The notes: generated by a model not told the origin, from the letters alone. Counted from the stretch's first letter, positions 25,371-34,065 are shown. The stretch is 64,000 nt of DNA from Bradyrhizobium viridifuturi (GCF_001238275.1 NZ_LGTB01000032.1:56766-120765); one strand, 5' to 3'. Made by a program: numbers and translations.

Positions 25371-26388
25371 CGTCACGCTGCGCAACGTCACCAAGCGCTT
25401 CGGCGCAGTGGAAGCGGTCCGCGATCTCTCGCTGACGGTGGGTGACGGCGAGTTCCTGGTGCTGCTCGGACCGAGCGGCGCCGGCAAGACCACGACGCTG
25501 CGGCTGATCACCGGATTGGAAAAGCCTGATACCGGCTCGGTCATGATCGACGGGCGCGACGTGACCCAAGATCCGCCGGGCTCGCGGGACATCGCCTTCG
25601 TATTCCAGCAATACTCGCTGTATCCGCATCTGACGGTCTACGACAATCTGGCGTTTCCGCTGCGCTCTCCGGCGCGGCGGGTGGCGGAGCCGATCATCCG
25701 CAAGCGCGTCGAGCAGACCGCGGAGCTGTTGCATATCGCCAGCAAGCTGAACAACCGCGCCACCCGGCTATCCGGCGGCGAGATGCAGCGGGTGGCGATC
25801 GGCCGCGCACTGGTCCGCGATCCCTCGATCTATCTGATGGACGAGCCGCTGTCCTCGCTGGACGCAAAGCTCCGCAGCGAACTTCGCCTCGAGCTCAAGC
25901 GGATCCAGATCGAGCTCGGCGCGACCATCCTCTATGTCACCCACGATCAGGTCGAGGCCATGACGATGGCCTCGCGTATCGGCGTGATCAAAGACGGCCA
26001 ACTGCTTCAGCTCGGCACGCCCCGCGAGATCTACGAAAGCCCGTCCAGCAGCTACGTCGCCTCACGACTAGGCACGCCGCAGATCAACTTCCTACCGGCT
26101 CGCCTGCTCTCCGATGTGGCAATGCCGCAGGGAACCGAGACGGTCGGCATCCGCACCGAGCATCTTCAGGTCGCGGCGCGCAATGGCGGGCAGATGGTCG
26201 CCCGCGTGCACCGGGTCGAGCACCTCGGCGAGCAGAATCATATTCATCTGGACTATAAGGGCGAGACGCTGGTGACGCTGGCGGATCCGCATCAGCCGCT
26301 GCAGGCCGGCCAGGAGGTCGACTTGCATCTGGTGCATCCGTTGTGTTTCGACCGTGCGGGGCAGCGCATTGCCGCGGCGGTTCATTAG
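25363..26388 (+). CDS. ABC transporter ATPase (second of two)
   Basis: A 341-residue partner ATPase. Walker A GPSGAGKTT, Q-loop VFQQYSLYPHLTV, signature LSGGEMQRVAIGRA, Walker B YLMDEP and VTHDQVEAM are intact, followed by a TOBE-like C-terminus with VGIRTEHLQVAARN. Having two distinct MalK-type ATPases in one operon is typical of the rhizobial GlpVSTPQ glycerol importer and unlike most carbohydrate ABC operons. The dhaL gene starts 21 bp downstream. Confidence 0.9.
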   Translation: MADVTLRNVTKRFGAVEAVRDLSLTVGDGEFLVLLGPSGAGKTTTLRLITGLEKPDTGSVMIDGRDVTQDPPGSRDIAFVFQQYSLYPHLTVYDNLAFPLRSPARRVAEPIIRKRVEQTAELLHIASKLNNRATRLSGGEMQRVAIGRALVRDPSIYLMDEPLSSLDAKLRSELRLELKRIQIELGATILYVTHDQVEAMTMASRIGVIKDGQLLQLGTPREIYESPSSSYVASRLGTPQINFLPARLLSDVAMPQGTETVGIRTEHLQVAARNGGQMVARVHRVEHLGEQNHIHLDYKGETLVTLADPHQPLQAGQEVDLHLVHPLCFDRAGQRIAAAVH

Positions 26389-26409
26389 AGGGGCGAGAGG
26401 ATCGAAGAG

Positions 26410-27033
26410 ATGTCGGTGCCATCAGAGACATTCAAATCGTTGGTCAAGGCGGCCGCAGAACAGGTCATCGCCAGCGCGCCGGAGCTGACGAGCCTCGATC
26501 AGGCGATCGGCGACGGCGACCACGGAACCAACATGAAGCGCGGTTGCGAAGCCGTGCTCGGCAAGCTCGACGCCATCTCGGCGCAGCCGCTCGATGAAGC
26601 GTTCAAGATGATCGGCAAGACCCTGGTGATGACGGTCGGCGGCGCCTCCGGGCCGCTCTATGGCAGCTTCTTCCTCGCCGCCGGCGAGGCGCTTTCGCAC
26701 GACAAGCACCTGCCCGAGGATCTCGCCGACGTGTTCGGCAGCGCCGTGAACGCGGTGAGCGCGCGCGGCCGCTCGCATGTCGGCGAGAAGACGATGCTGG
26801 ATGTGCTGGTGCCCGTGCTGGAGACGTTGAAGACCGCGGCGGGCCAGCCGGACCTGATCGCGCGGGTGCGTGCGACGGCGACCGATGCGGTCGAACGCAC
26901 CGCGCCGATGCAGGCCACCAAGGGCCGCGCGTCGTTTCTCGGCGCGCGCAGCGTCGGGCATGTCGATCCCGGCGCGCGGTCGAGCTGCGTACTGGTGCAG
27001 GCGGTGTGCGCCGGCCTGGAGGCACGGGCATGA
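26410..27033 (+). CDS. dhaL: Dihydroxyacetone kinase, ADP-binding subunit DhaL
   Basis: A 207-residue DhaL protein. It holds tightly bound ADP that is rephosphorylated by DhaM-phosphate and passes the phosphate to dihydroxyacetone on DhaK. Visible: IGDGDHGTNM with the Mg-binding Asp residues, TVGGASGPLYG for the nucleotide loop, and RASFLGARSVGHVDPGA near the C-terminus. The stop overlaps the dhaM start (ATGA). A ribosome site GGGGCGAGAGG precedes the ATG. The subunit order here (L, M, HPr, EI, HTH, K) differs from the usual K-L-M. Confidence 0.95.
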   Translation: MSVPSETFKSLVKAAAEQVIASAPELTSLDQAIGDGDHGTNMKRGCEAVLGKLDAISAQPLDEAFKMIGKTLVMTVGGASGPLYGSFFLAAGEALSHDKHLPEDLADVFGSAVNAVSARGRSHVGEKTMLDVLVPVLETLKTAAGQPDLIARVRATATDAVERTAPMQATKGRASFLGARSVGHVDPGARSSCVLVQAVCAGLEARA

Positions 27034-27422
27034 CCGAGACCGTGGGGATCGTGATCGTCTCGCATTCCAGCGACATCGCCAAAGGAACCGCCGACATGGT
27101 GCGGCAGATGGTCGGCAGCGAGGTCAAGGTGGCGTTCTGCGGCGGCAATCCCGACGGCGGATTGGGCACCAGCGTGCAGCTGATCATCGACGCCATCAAT
27201 GCCGCCTGGTCTCCGAAGGGTGTCGCGGTGCTGGTCGATCTCGGTGGCGCCGAGACCAACAGCGAAATGGCGGTCGAGATGCTGGAGCCTGCGCGGCGCG
27301 ATCTCGTTGTCGTCTGCAACGCGCCGATCGTCGAAGGCGCCGTGATGGCGGCGACCGAGGCGGCGGGCGGCAGCACGCTGGCCCAAGTCAAGGCGGTGGC
27401 CGAGGAACTCTCTGCCGATTGA
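27030..27422 (+). CDS. dhaM: Dihydroxyacetone kinase phosphotransfer subunit DhaM (EIIA-Man fold)
   Basis: A 130-residue EIIA-type domain with phospho-acceptor His12 in IVIVSHSSDIAKG, GNPDGGLGTS, and VLVDLGGAETNSEMAVE. In E. coli DhaM is a fusion of EIIA, HPr and an EI-like domain; here the EIIA part stands alone and HPr and EI are separate downstream genes. It carries phosphate from HPr to ADP on DhaL. Coupled to dhaL by an ATGA overlap; the ORF extends a few codons upstream, but the coupled ATG is the natural start. Confidence 0.93.
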   Translation: MTETVGIVIVSHSSDIAKGTADMVRQMVGSEVKVAFCGGNPDGGLGTSVQLIIDAINAAWSPKGVAVLVDLGGAETNSEMAVEMLEPARRDLVVVCNAPIVEGAVMAATEAAGGSTLAQVKAVAEELSAD

Positions 27423-27445
27423 GATGTCGGCGATGCGATGAATGG

Positions 27446-27757
27446 ATGATGAGCATGCTTGATAGAGCGGACGGACAGATCTTCACCGGCAATGTGCGGC
27501 TGGTGCATGCGGTCGGCATGCACGCGCGCCCGGCGGTCAAGCTGACCAAGCTCGCCAAGAAGTTCCAGGCCCAGATCTCGGTGCGCGTCGCGGGGGCGCC
27601 CGAATGGATCAACGCCAAGAGCGTAGCCAAGATCATGGCGATGCGCGCCGCGCACGGCAGCACGATCGAGATCAAGGCCTCCGGCACTGACGCCGAGGCC
27701 GCCGTGGCGGCGCTGGTCGATCTGGTCGCCAGCGATTTTCCGGATGGAGCAGGCTAG
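27446..27757 (+). CDS. HPr-family phosphocarrier protein
   Basis: A 103-residue HPr. The phosphorylated His26 lies in VGMHARPAVK and the regulatory-Ser region is INAKSVAKIMAM. Two further Met codons follow the first (27449, 27455), and the folded domain begins near residue 11, so the exact start is uncertain. It relays phosphate from EI, whose gene overlaps its end by a few bases in the longer EI version, to DhaM. This HPr appears dedicated to the DHA kinase rather than to sugar transport, judging by its operon. Confidence 0.92.
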   Translation: MMSMLDRADGQIFTGNVRLVHAVGMHARPAVKLTKLAKKFQAQISVRVAGAPEWINAKSVAKIMAMRAAHGSTIEIKASGTDAEAAVAALVDLVASDFPDGAG

Positions 27758-27758
27758 C

Positions 27759-29378
27759 ATGCAGGGCGGCGCTGCAGGATCGGCTTACCGCGGCAGGACC
27801 GCCTCGATCGGCTTTGCCCATGGTCCGCTGGTTCGCGTCGATGCGGGGGCGGGCGGCGAGCGGGCGGCCGGTACGCTGGTCGAGGAGGCGCTCGCCCTGC
27901 GCAAGGCGATCGATCTCGCCAGCGGGCAGATCGCCGATCTTGCCGCCAGTGCCGGCGGCGAGGCTGCGCAGATCCTCGAATTCCAGGTCGCGTTGCTGGA
28001 GGACGAGGACCTGATCGAACAGATCTTCGCGTCGATCGGCGATGGCCGGCCGGCCGATGTCGCCTGGCGTTCGACGCTCGACGAGCAGATTGCGGAGTAC
28101 AATTCGGCGGCCGATGAGTATCTGCAGGCGCGCTCGTCGGACCTTGCCGACCTGCGCGACCGCGTGATCCACATCCTGCGCGGCGACGCGGGCGAGCCGC
28201 TCAAGATCCCGAGCGGAGGCGTTGTCTGCGCCGACGACCTGCCGCCGTCGCGCTTCCTGGAGATCGACTGGTCCGGCGGCGGCGGCCTCGCGCTGCTGCA
28301 CGGCAGTCCGACCAGCCATGTCGCGATGCTGGCGCGTGCGCGCGGCATCCCGATGGTCGTGCAGCTCGGCGCCATTCCGGATGCCGGCGCCACGGCGCTG
28401 CTCGACGGCGAAGGCGCGACGCTGGAGCTCGATCCCAGCGCCGAGCAGGTGCGCATCTTCGAGAAGCGGCGCGAGAGCCATCGCAAGAGCCGGGCATCGG
28501 CCCGCGCGATCCTGCGGCGGCCGACGGCCTCGTGGCGCGGCGAGCACATCAAGCTCCTGATCAACATCCAGCGCGTTGACGATCTCGAGCATGCGGATGC
28601 GCAATACGCCGACGGCATCGGCCTGATGCGGACGGAATTCCTGCTCGCCGGGCGGAGCGAGCTGCCGGACGAGGAGACCCAGTTCCAGGCCTATGATGCG
28701 GTGCTGCGTTGGGCCGGCCAGCGGCCCGTGACGATCCGCACTTTCGACGCCGGCGGCGACAAGCCGGTACCCGGCTTTACCTTCGACGGCGAAGCCAATC
28801 CGTTCCTCGGCGTTCGCGGCTTGCGGCTTTGTCTCGCCCGGCCCGAGATCTTTGCCGTTCAGCTCCGCGCGCTGGCCCGCGCCGCGGTGCGCGGCAATCT
28901 CAAGGTCATGTTCCCGATGGTGACGCAGGCCGACGAGCTCGAGGCGGGCCGGAAGCTGTTCGCCGACGTCGTGCAACGCTTGCAGGCGGACGGCATTGCC
29001 GCGATGCTCCCGGAGCTCGGAATCATGGTCGAGGTTCCGGCAGCGGCCCTGACGATCTCGAGCTTCAAGGCCGCGTTCTTCTCGATCGGCTCGAACGATC
29101 TCGCGCAATATGTTCTAGCTTGCGATCGTTCCAACGGAGCTCTTGCCCCCCTGATGGACCCCCTGCATCCCGCAGTGCTCGACCTGATTTCGCGGACCGC
29201 GGAGCATGGCCGCCGCGCCGGCGTCAGTGTCAGCCTGTGCGGCGACATGGCGGGCGATCCGCGCTGTCTTCCAGCGCTGCTGAATTGCGGCCTGCGCGAA
29301 TTGTCGGTGAACGCCTCGGCGCTGGCGCAGATCAAGCAGACCATCGACCGGCTGAGCAGCGGAGGCGGTGTTGGCTGA
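27759..29378 (+). CDS. PTS enzyme I (phosphoenolpyruvate-protein phosphotransferase)
   Basis: A 539-residue enzyme I that takes phosphate from PEP to start the DHA kinase relay. The phospho-His is His187 in GSPTSHVAMLARARGIP. PEP-domain marks are GIGLMRTEFLL, RTFDAGGDKP, GSNDLAQYVLACDR and the active-site Cys494 in SLCGDMAGDP. It is slightly shorter than E. coli EI (575). An upstream ATG at 27744 is in frame, but the ATG with GGAG eight bases before it is preferred. It lacks the GAF domain of PtsP. Confidence 0.94.
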   Translation: MQGGAAGSAYRGRTASIGFAHGPLVRVDAGAGGERAAGTLVEEALALRKAIDLASGQIADLAASAGGEAAQILEFQVALLEDEDLIEQIFASIGDGRPADVAWRSTLDEQIAEYNSAADEYLQARSSDLADLRDRVIHILRGDAGEPLKIPSGGVVCADDLPPSRFLEIDWSGGGGLALLHGSPTSHVAMLARARGIPMVVQLGAIPDAGATALLDGEGATLELDPSAEQVRIFEKRRESHRKSRASARAILRRPTASWRGEHIKLLINIQRVDDLEHADAQYADGIGLMRTEFLLAGRSELPDEETQFQAYDAVLRWAGQRPVTIRTFDAGGDKPVPGFTFDGEANPFLGVRGLRLCLARPEIFAVQLRALARAAVRGNLKVMFPMVTQADELEAGRKLFADVVQRLQADGIAAMLPELGIMVEVPAAALTISSFKAAFFSIGSNDLAQYVLACDRSNGALAPLMDPLHPAVLDLISRTAEHGRRAGVSVSLCGDMAGDPRCLPALLNCGLRELSVNASALAQIKQTIDRLSSGGGVG

Positions 29379-29793
29379 TACGGCGGCCGATGAAGCGCCC
29401 GAGTCCGGCGCGGTTGCGGCCTACAAGCGCATCTTCAAGGAAGTGCTTGAGAGCCGCCCGTCAGGGATGCGGCTGCGCCTGGCGCATGCCATGGGCAAGA
29501 ACCGCAGCTTCGTCAGCCAGATCAGCAATCCGGCCTATCCGGTGCCGATCCCGGTGCAGCATCTCAACACGATCTTCGATGTCTGCCACTTCCCGCCGCA
29601 GGCCAAGGCCGCCTTCTTGCGCGCCTATGCGCGGGCGCATCCGCGCCGCGTCGGCCGGCTGAGCGAAGGTTCGCACGAGCGGACCCTGACGCTGCATCTG
29701 CCGGATCTCGGCAGCGCCAAGCGCAATGCCGAGCTCGACGCGCTGCTGCAGGAATTCACGCGGCGCCTGATCGGCATCATGCGGGAAAAATAG
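29371..29793 (+). CDS. HTH-like protein in the DHA kinase operon
   Basis: A 140-residue protein starting at TTG (or GTG three bases earlier) and overlapping the EI stop. Residues about 25-70 (MRLRLAHAMGKNRSFVSQIS, then PVPVQHLNTIFDVCHFP-like positions) look like an XRE-type helix-turn-helix with a Ser-Gln recognition turn. The tail is helical and basic. I know no named family. Sitting between EI and dhaK, it could be a regulator that reads the phosphorylation state of the kinase relay, an inference from position only. Confidence 0.6.
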   Translation: MADTAADEAPESGAVAAYKRIFKEVLESRPSGMRLRLAHAMGKNRSFVSQISNPAYPVPIPVQHLNTIFDVCHFPPQAKAAFLRAYARAHPRRVGRLSEGSHERTLTLHLPDLGSAKRNAELDALLQEFTRRLIGIMREK

Positions 29794-29827
29794 GCGAAAA
29801 ACGCCGGACGGAAGCGGGGAGGACACC

Positions 29828-30811
29828 ATGAAGAAGTTCATCAATGCGGTCGACAATGTGCTCGCCGAGAGCCTCGACGGCTTTGCGGCCGCGCATGCCG
29901 ATCTGGTCGCGCTGGGCGCCGAGCGCAAATTCGTTCGCCGCCGCGAATTGAACCGCAACAAGGTTGCGCTGGTCTCGGGCGGCGGCAGCGGGCATGAGCC
30001 GCTGCATGCCGGCTTCGTCGGCCACGGCATGCTGGATGCCGCCTGTCCCGGACAGGTGTTCACCTCGCCGACGCCGGACCAGATCGTCGAGGCCGCGCAG
30101 GCGGTCGCGGGCGATGCCGGGGTCCTCTTCATCGTCAAGAACTATGCCGGCGACCGTATGAACTTCGAGATGGCGGCGGAGATCGCCGAAGGCCGCACCG
30201 CCACCATCGTGACCGATGACGATGTTGCGGTCGAGAAATCGACCTACAGCATCGGGCGTCGCGGCGTCGCCGGCACCTTGATCGTCGAGAAGATCGTCGG
30301 CGCCGCCGCCGAGAAGGGGGCCGATCTTGCGACCTGCGTGGTGCTCGGCGAGCGTGTCAACGCGCGGACCCGCTCGATGGGCGTGGCGCTGACCAGCTGC
30401 ACGGTGCCTGCCGCGGGTACGCCGACCTTCGCGCTTGGCGAGGACGAGATGGAGATGGGCGTCGGCATCCACGGCGAGCCGGGCCGTCGCCGCGTCAAGC
30501 TCGCACAGGCCGACGCGATCGCATCGGAGATGACGACAGCCATTGCGGAGGATCTCGCTGCCCCCGCCGGCTCCGAGGCCCTGCTGCTGGTCAACGGCTT
30601 CGGCGGCACGCCAACGATCGAGCTCTATCTGATGTATAACGCGGCGCGCCGCATGCTCGAGCAGCGCGGCCTGCGCATCGCGCGCTCGCTGGTCGGCAGC
30701 TACGTCACCTCGCTGGATATGGCCGGCTGCTCGCTCACGGTGAGCCTGCTCGACGCCGAGACGACGGCGCTGTGGGACGCCCCGGTGCGTACGGCCGCAC
30801 TGAACTGGTGA
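29828..30811 (+). CDS. dhaK: Dihydroxyacetone kinase substrate-binding subunit DhaK
   Basis: A 327-residue DhaK. It binds dihydroxyacetone covalently as a hemiaminal on His215 in GVGIHGEPG; GGGSGHEPLHAGFVG and FIVKNYAGDRMNFEMA are the other family signatures. It receives phosphate from ADP/ATP on DhaL to give dihydroxyacetone phosphate for glycolysis. GGGGAGGA lies seven bases before the ATG. It is last in the operon; the MarR gene that follows is on the opposite strand. Being separated from dhaL by four genes is unusual. Confidence 0.96.
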   Translation: MKKFINAVDNVLAESLDGFAAAHADLVALGAERKFVRRRELNRNKVALVSGGGSGHEPLHAGFVGHGMLDAACPGQVFTSPTPDQIVEAAQAVAGDAGVLFIVKNYAGDRMNFEMAAEIAEGRTATIVTDDDVAVEKSTYSIGRRGVAGTLIVEKIVGAAAEKGADLATCVVLGERVNARTRSMGVALTSCTVPAAGTPTFALGEDEMEMGVGIHGEPGRRRVKLAQADAIASEMTTAIAEDLAAPAGSEALLLVNGFGGTPTIELYLMYNAARRMLEQRGLRIARSLVGSYVTSLDMAGCSLTVSLLDAETTALWDAPVRTAALNW

Positions 30812-30847
30812 TCTCCGGCACCGGCAGCGCCTCGCTGCAGCGGGGCC

Positions 30848-31453
30848 TCACCGGGGATTGCGAAGCGTCGCGCGTCCCTTCTTGCGCGGGGACGGCGAAT
30901 TCGTTGTGGAAGCTCGCTGATCCTCCTGGAACTTGAGGGTCGCCTTGACATGCTCGGCGAGCCGCACCGCGCTGTCCGCGTTCGACGCAAGACGCGATAG
31001 CAACTGAGCCAGCATCTTGAACTCCTCGCGCGTCAGCATCCCGAACAGCGCATCGTTGACCGGCCGTTGCAGGGCGGCAAGACGGGTCAACAGGCTGAGG
31101 CCGTGCTGGGTGAGCGCAAGCTGCACCCGGCGCCGGTCGTCGGGATGCGGACTCTTCTCGAGCAGATCGTCGGAGACCAGCTTGTTGATCTCGTTGGTGA
31201 CGAAGGCGCCGCTCAGATACAGCCGTTCGGCGACCTGATTGACTCCCATCGGCTCTTCCGCCGTCGAATTCTTGATTGCGATCAGGATCAGATACTGCGT
31301 GGTCGACAGGTCGACGAAGTTCGCGAATATTTCCCGGCAGGCTTCAAGGCTGCGTCCGAAGGCGAAATAGTCGTAGAGCAGGCCGCGAAGCGTCCGGTCT
31401 CCTTCCTTGTCGAGCAGTTCGGGCTTCGACGCCGTCAAAAGCGCTTCGGTCAC
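30848..31453 (-). CDS. MarR family transcriptional regulator
   Basis: A 201-residue winged-helix regulator with TTQYLILIAIKNS as helix 1 of the domain, QVAERLYLSGAFVTNEINKLV as the recognition helix and PDDRRRVQLALTQHG as the wing. A basic C-terminal tail (ASTTNSPSPRKKGR) is longer than in typical MarR. It is divergent from the flavin reductase/monooxygenase operon, with a perfect palindrome between them; MarR proteins often sense aromatic ligands, which suits the HpaB-type operon it faces. Confidence 0.92.
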   Translation of the reverse strand: MTEALLTASKPELLDKEGDRTLRGLLYDYFAFGRSLEACREIFANFVDLSTTQYLILIAIKNSTAEEPMGVNQVAERLYLSGAFVTNEINKLVSDDLLEKSPHPDDRRRVQLALTQHGLSLLTRLAALQRPVNDALFGMLTREEFKMLAQLLSRLASNADSAVRLAEHVKATLKFQEDQRASTTNSPSPRKKGRATLRNPR

Positions 31454-31528
31454 GGTCGTTCTCCCCGCGAAATCATCGGCTTGCGAATTTGCCTAAGAAG
31501 CACGCAGGCGCGCGCCCATCAAGGGGGC

Positions 31529-31562
31529 TTGACATCGCTAAATAGCTTTGTCAGAAAGCTAT
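31529..31562 (+). promoter_or_regulatory. Operator and -35 element for the monooxygenase operon
   Basis: A perfect 8-bp inverted repeat ATAGCTTT-GTCAG-AAAGCTAT (31542-31562) lies just downstream of a TTGACA (31529-31534), so a bound repressor would block the promoter. No clean -10 is seen at 17 bp. It sits between marR and the flavin reductase gene and is the likely MarR operator. Confidence 0.7.
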
Positions 31563-31606
31563 CTGAAGATTATAAAGCAGGGTCGAAGCAGCGAGGCAGG
31601 CGTCCC

Positions 31607-32125
31607 ATGGAGGACCGCGCATTCAGGCGAGTGCTGGGAGAATTCGCGACCGGCGTTGCGGTGGTGACCGCGCGGGGCCACGGCGAAGAGCTCATCGGCA
31701 TGACCATGAGCTCGTTCAATTCCGTTTCGCTCGATCCGCCGCTGGTCCTGTTCAGCGTCGACCGCAAGGCCAAGAGCCTGCCTGCGATGCTCGAAGCCAA
31801 GGGCTTCGCCGTCAACATCCTCGCCCGCGATCAGGAACAGATCTCCAATCAGTTCGCGCGTGCCCTGTCGGACAAGTGGAATCAGGTCAAGACGTCGGTC
31901 GGCCACGCCGAGGCCCCGTTGATATCGGGCGCCCTGGCTCATTTCGAATGCGCGCCATTCGCAAGCTACGACGGCGGCGATCACGTGATCTTCGTGGTTC
32001 GCGTCGTCCGTCACTCGACGCGCAGCGAGCCCGCTACGCCGTTGATCTTCTTCCGGGGCCGCTATCGCGACCTCGTCGACGAAACCGAGCGCGAGCCGAC
32101 CTGGCCGCTTCCCATTCATTACTAG
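31607..32125 (+). CDS. Flavin reductase (HpaC-like small component)
   Basis: A 172-residue flavin reductase-like domain protein supplying reduced flavin to the adjacent oxygenase. Typical motifs are RVLGEFATGVAVVTARG, IGMTMSSFNSVSLDPPLVLF and FAVNILARDQEQISNQFA, with the final GRYRDL. The ATG is the first in the frame after the palindromic operator. It begins the operon; the oxygenase gene follows by 20 bp. Confidence 0.92.
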   Translation: MEDRAFRRVLGEFATGVAVVTARGHGEELIGMTMSSFNSVSLDPPLVLFSVDRKAKSLPAMLEAKGFAVNILARDQEQISNQFARALSDKWNQVKTSVGHAEAPLISGALAHFECAPFASYDGGDHVIFVVRVVRHSTRSEPATPLIFFRGRYRDLVDETEREPTWPLPIHY

Positions 32126-32145
32126 ATCCGAACCGGAGAACCGCG

Positions 32146-33615
32146 ATGCGTAGTGCCAAGGAGTATCTGTCTGGACTGAAGGACGGGCGGACCATCTACA
32201 TCAACGGAGCTGCGGTCGGCGACGTGACCGCGCATCGCGCCTATCGAAATCTCGCCGGTTCGATGGCGGGGCTGTTCGACTTCGCGAGCGCCAGGGAGAA
32301 CGTCGATCTCATGACGTTCGAGACCGATGCCGGACGTGCCAACCGGATCTGGCAGCTGCCGACGTCCTATGCCGATCTTGTCGAGCGGCGGAAGGCGCTG
32401 GAAGCATGGGCTGCGCTGCATGCCGGTTTCATGGGCCGGGCCCCGGACCATGTCGCGTCATGCATCGCGGGTCTCTACATGGGGCTCGACGTTTTCAAGG
32501 CGTTCGATCCGGCCCGCGCGGGCGCGCTCGAGAGCTACTACCGCTATGCGCGCGACAAGGACCTCTACCTTACCTACGTGATCATCAATCCGCAGGCCGA
32601 TCGTTCGAAGGGAGCCGCCGAGCAGGCGGATCCGTTCCTCACCGCCGGCGTCGTCGATCGCGACGCAGAAGGGATCACGATCCGCGGCGCCAAGATGCTC
32701 GCCACCGGCGGCGTCGTCGCCGACGAGGTTTTCGTCACGACCATCCAGCCGATGCGTCCGGGTGAAGAGCGCTATGCGATGTCCTTCGCGATCCCGATGA
32801 ACGCGAAGGGCCTCAAGATGCTGTCGCGCAAGTCCTACGAGGATGCGGCCGGCGCGGTGTTCGACAATCCGTTGTCGAGCCGCTTCGACGAGAACGACTC
32901 GGTCCTCTATTTCGACGACGTGAAGGTTCCCTGGGATCGCGTCTTCATCGAGGGCAACGTCGAAATGTGCCAGAAGCAGTTTCACGCCACGCCCTGCCAC
33001 GTCTATCAGAACTACCAGGCGATGGTGCGGTTGAGTGTGAAGCTCAAGTTCCTGGCCGGCCTTGCGCACCGGACCGCCGAAATGAACGGCGTCACCCAAT
33101 TCCCGCAGGTGCGCGAGATGCTCGGCCAGCTTGCCGCCGAGACCGGCATGGTCGACGCCCTGGTGGCGGCGATGGAGGCGAAGGGGGCGCTGGTCGGTCC
33201 CTACTTCATCCCGGACCGGCACACGCTCTATTCCGCGCAAGTGCTGACGCAGCAGCTCTACGCGCACATCATCAATACGCTGCGCGAACTAGCCGGCGGA
33301 GGCATGATCATGCTGCCGTCGTCGGTCGCCGATTTCGACAATCCCGAGATTGCGGCCTTGATCGGCAAGACCCAGCAGTCGCCGAAGGCCAATTCGCACG
33401 ACCGGGTGAAGTTCTACAAGCTCGCCTGGGATGCGGTCGGATCAGAGTTCGGCTCCCGCCACCAGCAATACGAGATGTTCTACGCCGGCGCGACCTTCGT
33501 CACCAAGGGACATTCCTATCGCACCTACGACTGGGCCGGCGCCGATCGGTTGGTCCAGACCATGCTCGATTCCTACGACCTCAACGGCGTCTCGACCGCC
33601 AGCAAAGCCGCCTGA
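32146..33615 (+). CDS. Flavin-dependent aromatic hydroxylase (HpaB family large component)
   Basis: A 489-residue oxygenase of the 4-hydroxyphenylacetate 3-monooxygenase/chlorophenol monooxygenase family, using FADH2 from the partner reductase and O2 to hydroxylate a phenolic or heteroaromatic ring. Support: the N-terminal SAKEYLSGLKDGRTIYING (a family hallmark), the mid-domain YLTYVIINPQADRSKGAAEQ, ILFDDVKVP-like YFDDVKVPWDR, and the helical C-terminus with AHRTAEMNGV. GGAG precedes the ATG. HpaB relatives also hydroxylate pyrrole-2-carboxylate and other rings; sequence alone does not pick the substrate. Confidence 0.9.
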   Translation: MRSAKEYLSGLKDGRTIYINGAAVGDVTAHRAYRNLAGSMAGLFDFASARENVDLMTFETDAGRANRIWQLPTSYADLVERRKALEAWAALHAGFMGRAPDHVASCIAGLYMGLDVFKAFDPARAGALESYYRYARDKDLYLTYVIINPQADRSKGAAEQADPFLTAGVVDRDAEGITIRGAKMLATGGVVADEVFVTTIQPMRPGEERYAMSFAIPMNAKGLKMLSRKSYEDAAGAVFDNPLSSRFDENDSVLYFDDVKVPWDRVFIEGNVEMCQKQFHATPCHVYQNYQAMVRLSVKLKFLAGLAHRTAEMNGVTQFPQVREMLGQLAAETGMVDALVAAMEAKGALVGPYFIPDRHTLYSAQVLTQQLYAHIINTLRELAGGGMIMLPSSVADFDNPEIAALIGKTQQSPKANSHDRVKFYKLAWDAVGSEFGSRHQQYEMFYAGATFVTKGHSYRTYDWAGADRLVQTMLDSYDLNGVSTASKAA

Positions 33616-33632
33616 ATCAACGGAGACAATCC

Positions 33633-34013
33633 ATGCCCGTCAACAAGAAGCACGACGAGTTCTACACGCTCGACATGACCACCGGTTGGGAAACGCCCGC
33701 AGGCTATCCCGCCGGCATCCAGCAGAAGATCCTTGCGGGCGCGCTCGACGAGGAGAACCGGCGCGGGACGAGGACCCGGCTGCTGCGTTTTGCCCCGGGC
33801 GTCTACACGACCGCACCGTTTTCGCACGAGTATTGGGAAGAGGTCTATCTCGTCTCGGGCGACCTGATCGTCGGCAATGACGAGAAGGGCGAGGGCGGCA
33901 AGAGCTTCCCGCCGAACACCTATGCCTGCCGGCCGCCGCACGCGCCGCACGGTCCGTTCAAGTCCGTCAACGGCTGCCTGCTTCTCGAAATCCACTATTT
34001 CGATCCGGTCTGA
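33633..34013 (+). CDS. Cupin-domain protein
   Basis: A 126-residue single cupin. Residues HEYWEEVYLVSGDLIVG give cupin motif 1 (His and Glu ligands) and PPHAPHGPFKSVNGCLLLEIH gives motif 2 with two His. The shape fits a metal-binding dioxygenase or isomerase acting on the hydroxylated product, or a sensor. GGAG lies before the ATG. It is flanked by the monooxygenase gene (17 bp upstream) and the Liv binding protein (52 bp downstream) on one transcript. Confidence 0.75.
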   Translation: MPVNKKHDEFYTLDMTTGWETPAGYPAGIQQKILAGALDEENRRGTRTRLLRFAPGVYTTAPFSHEYWEEVYLVSGDLIVGNDEKGEGGKSFPPNTYACRPPHAPHGPFKSVNGCLLLEIHYFDPV

Positions 34014-34065
34014 GGCCGCTCCGCCGGCACCGACAACATCGTTCGACCGCTTCAAGGGGGAAAAT

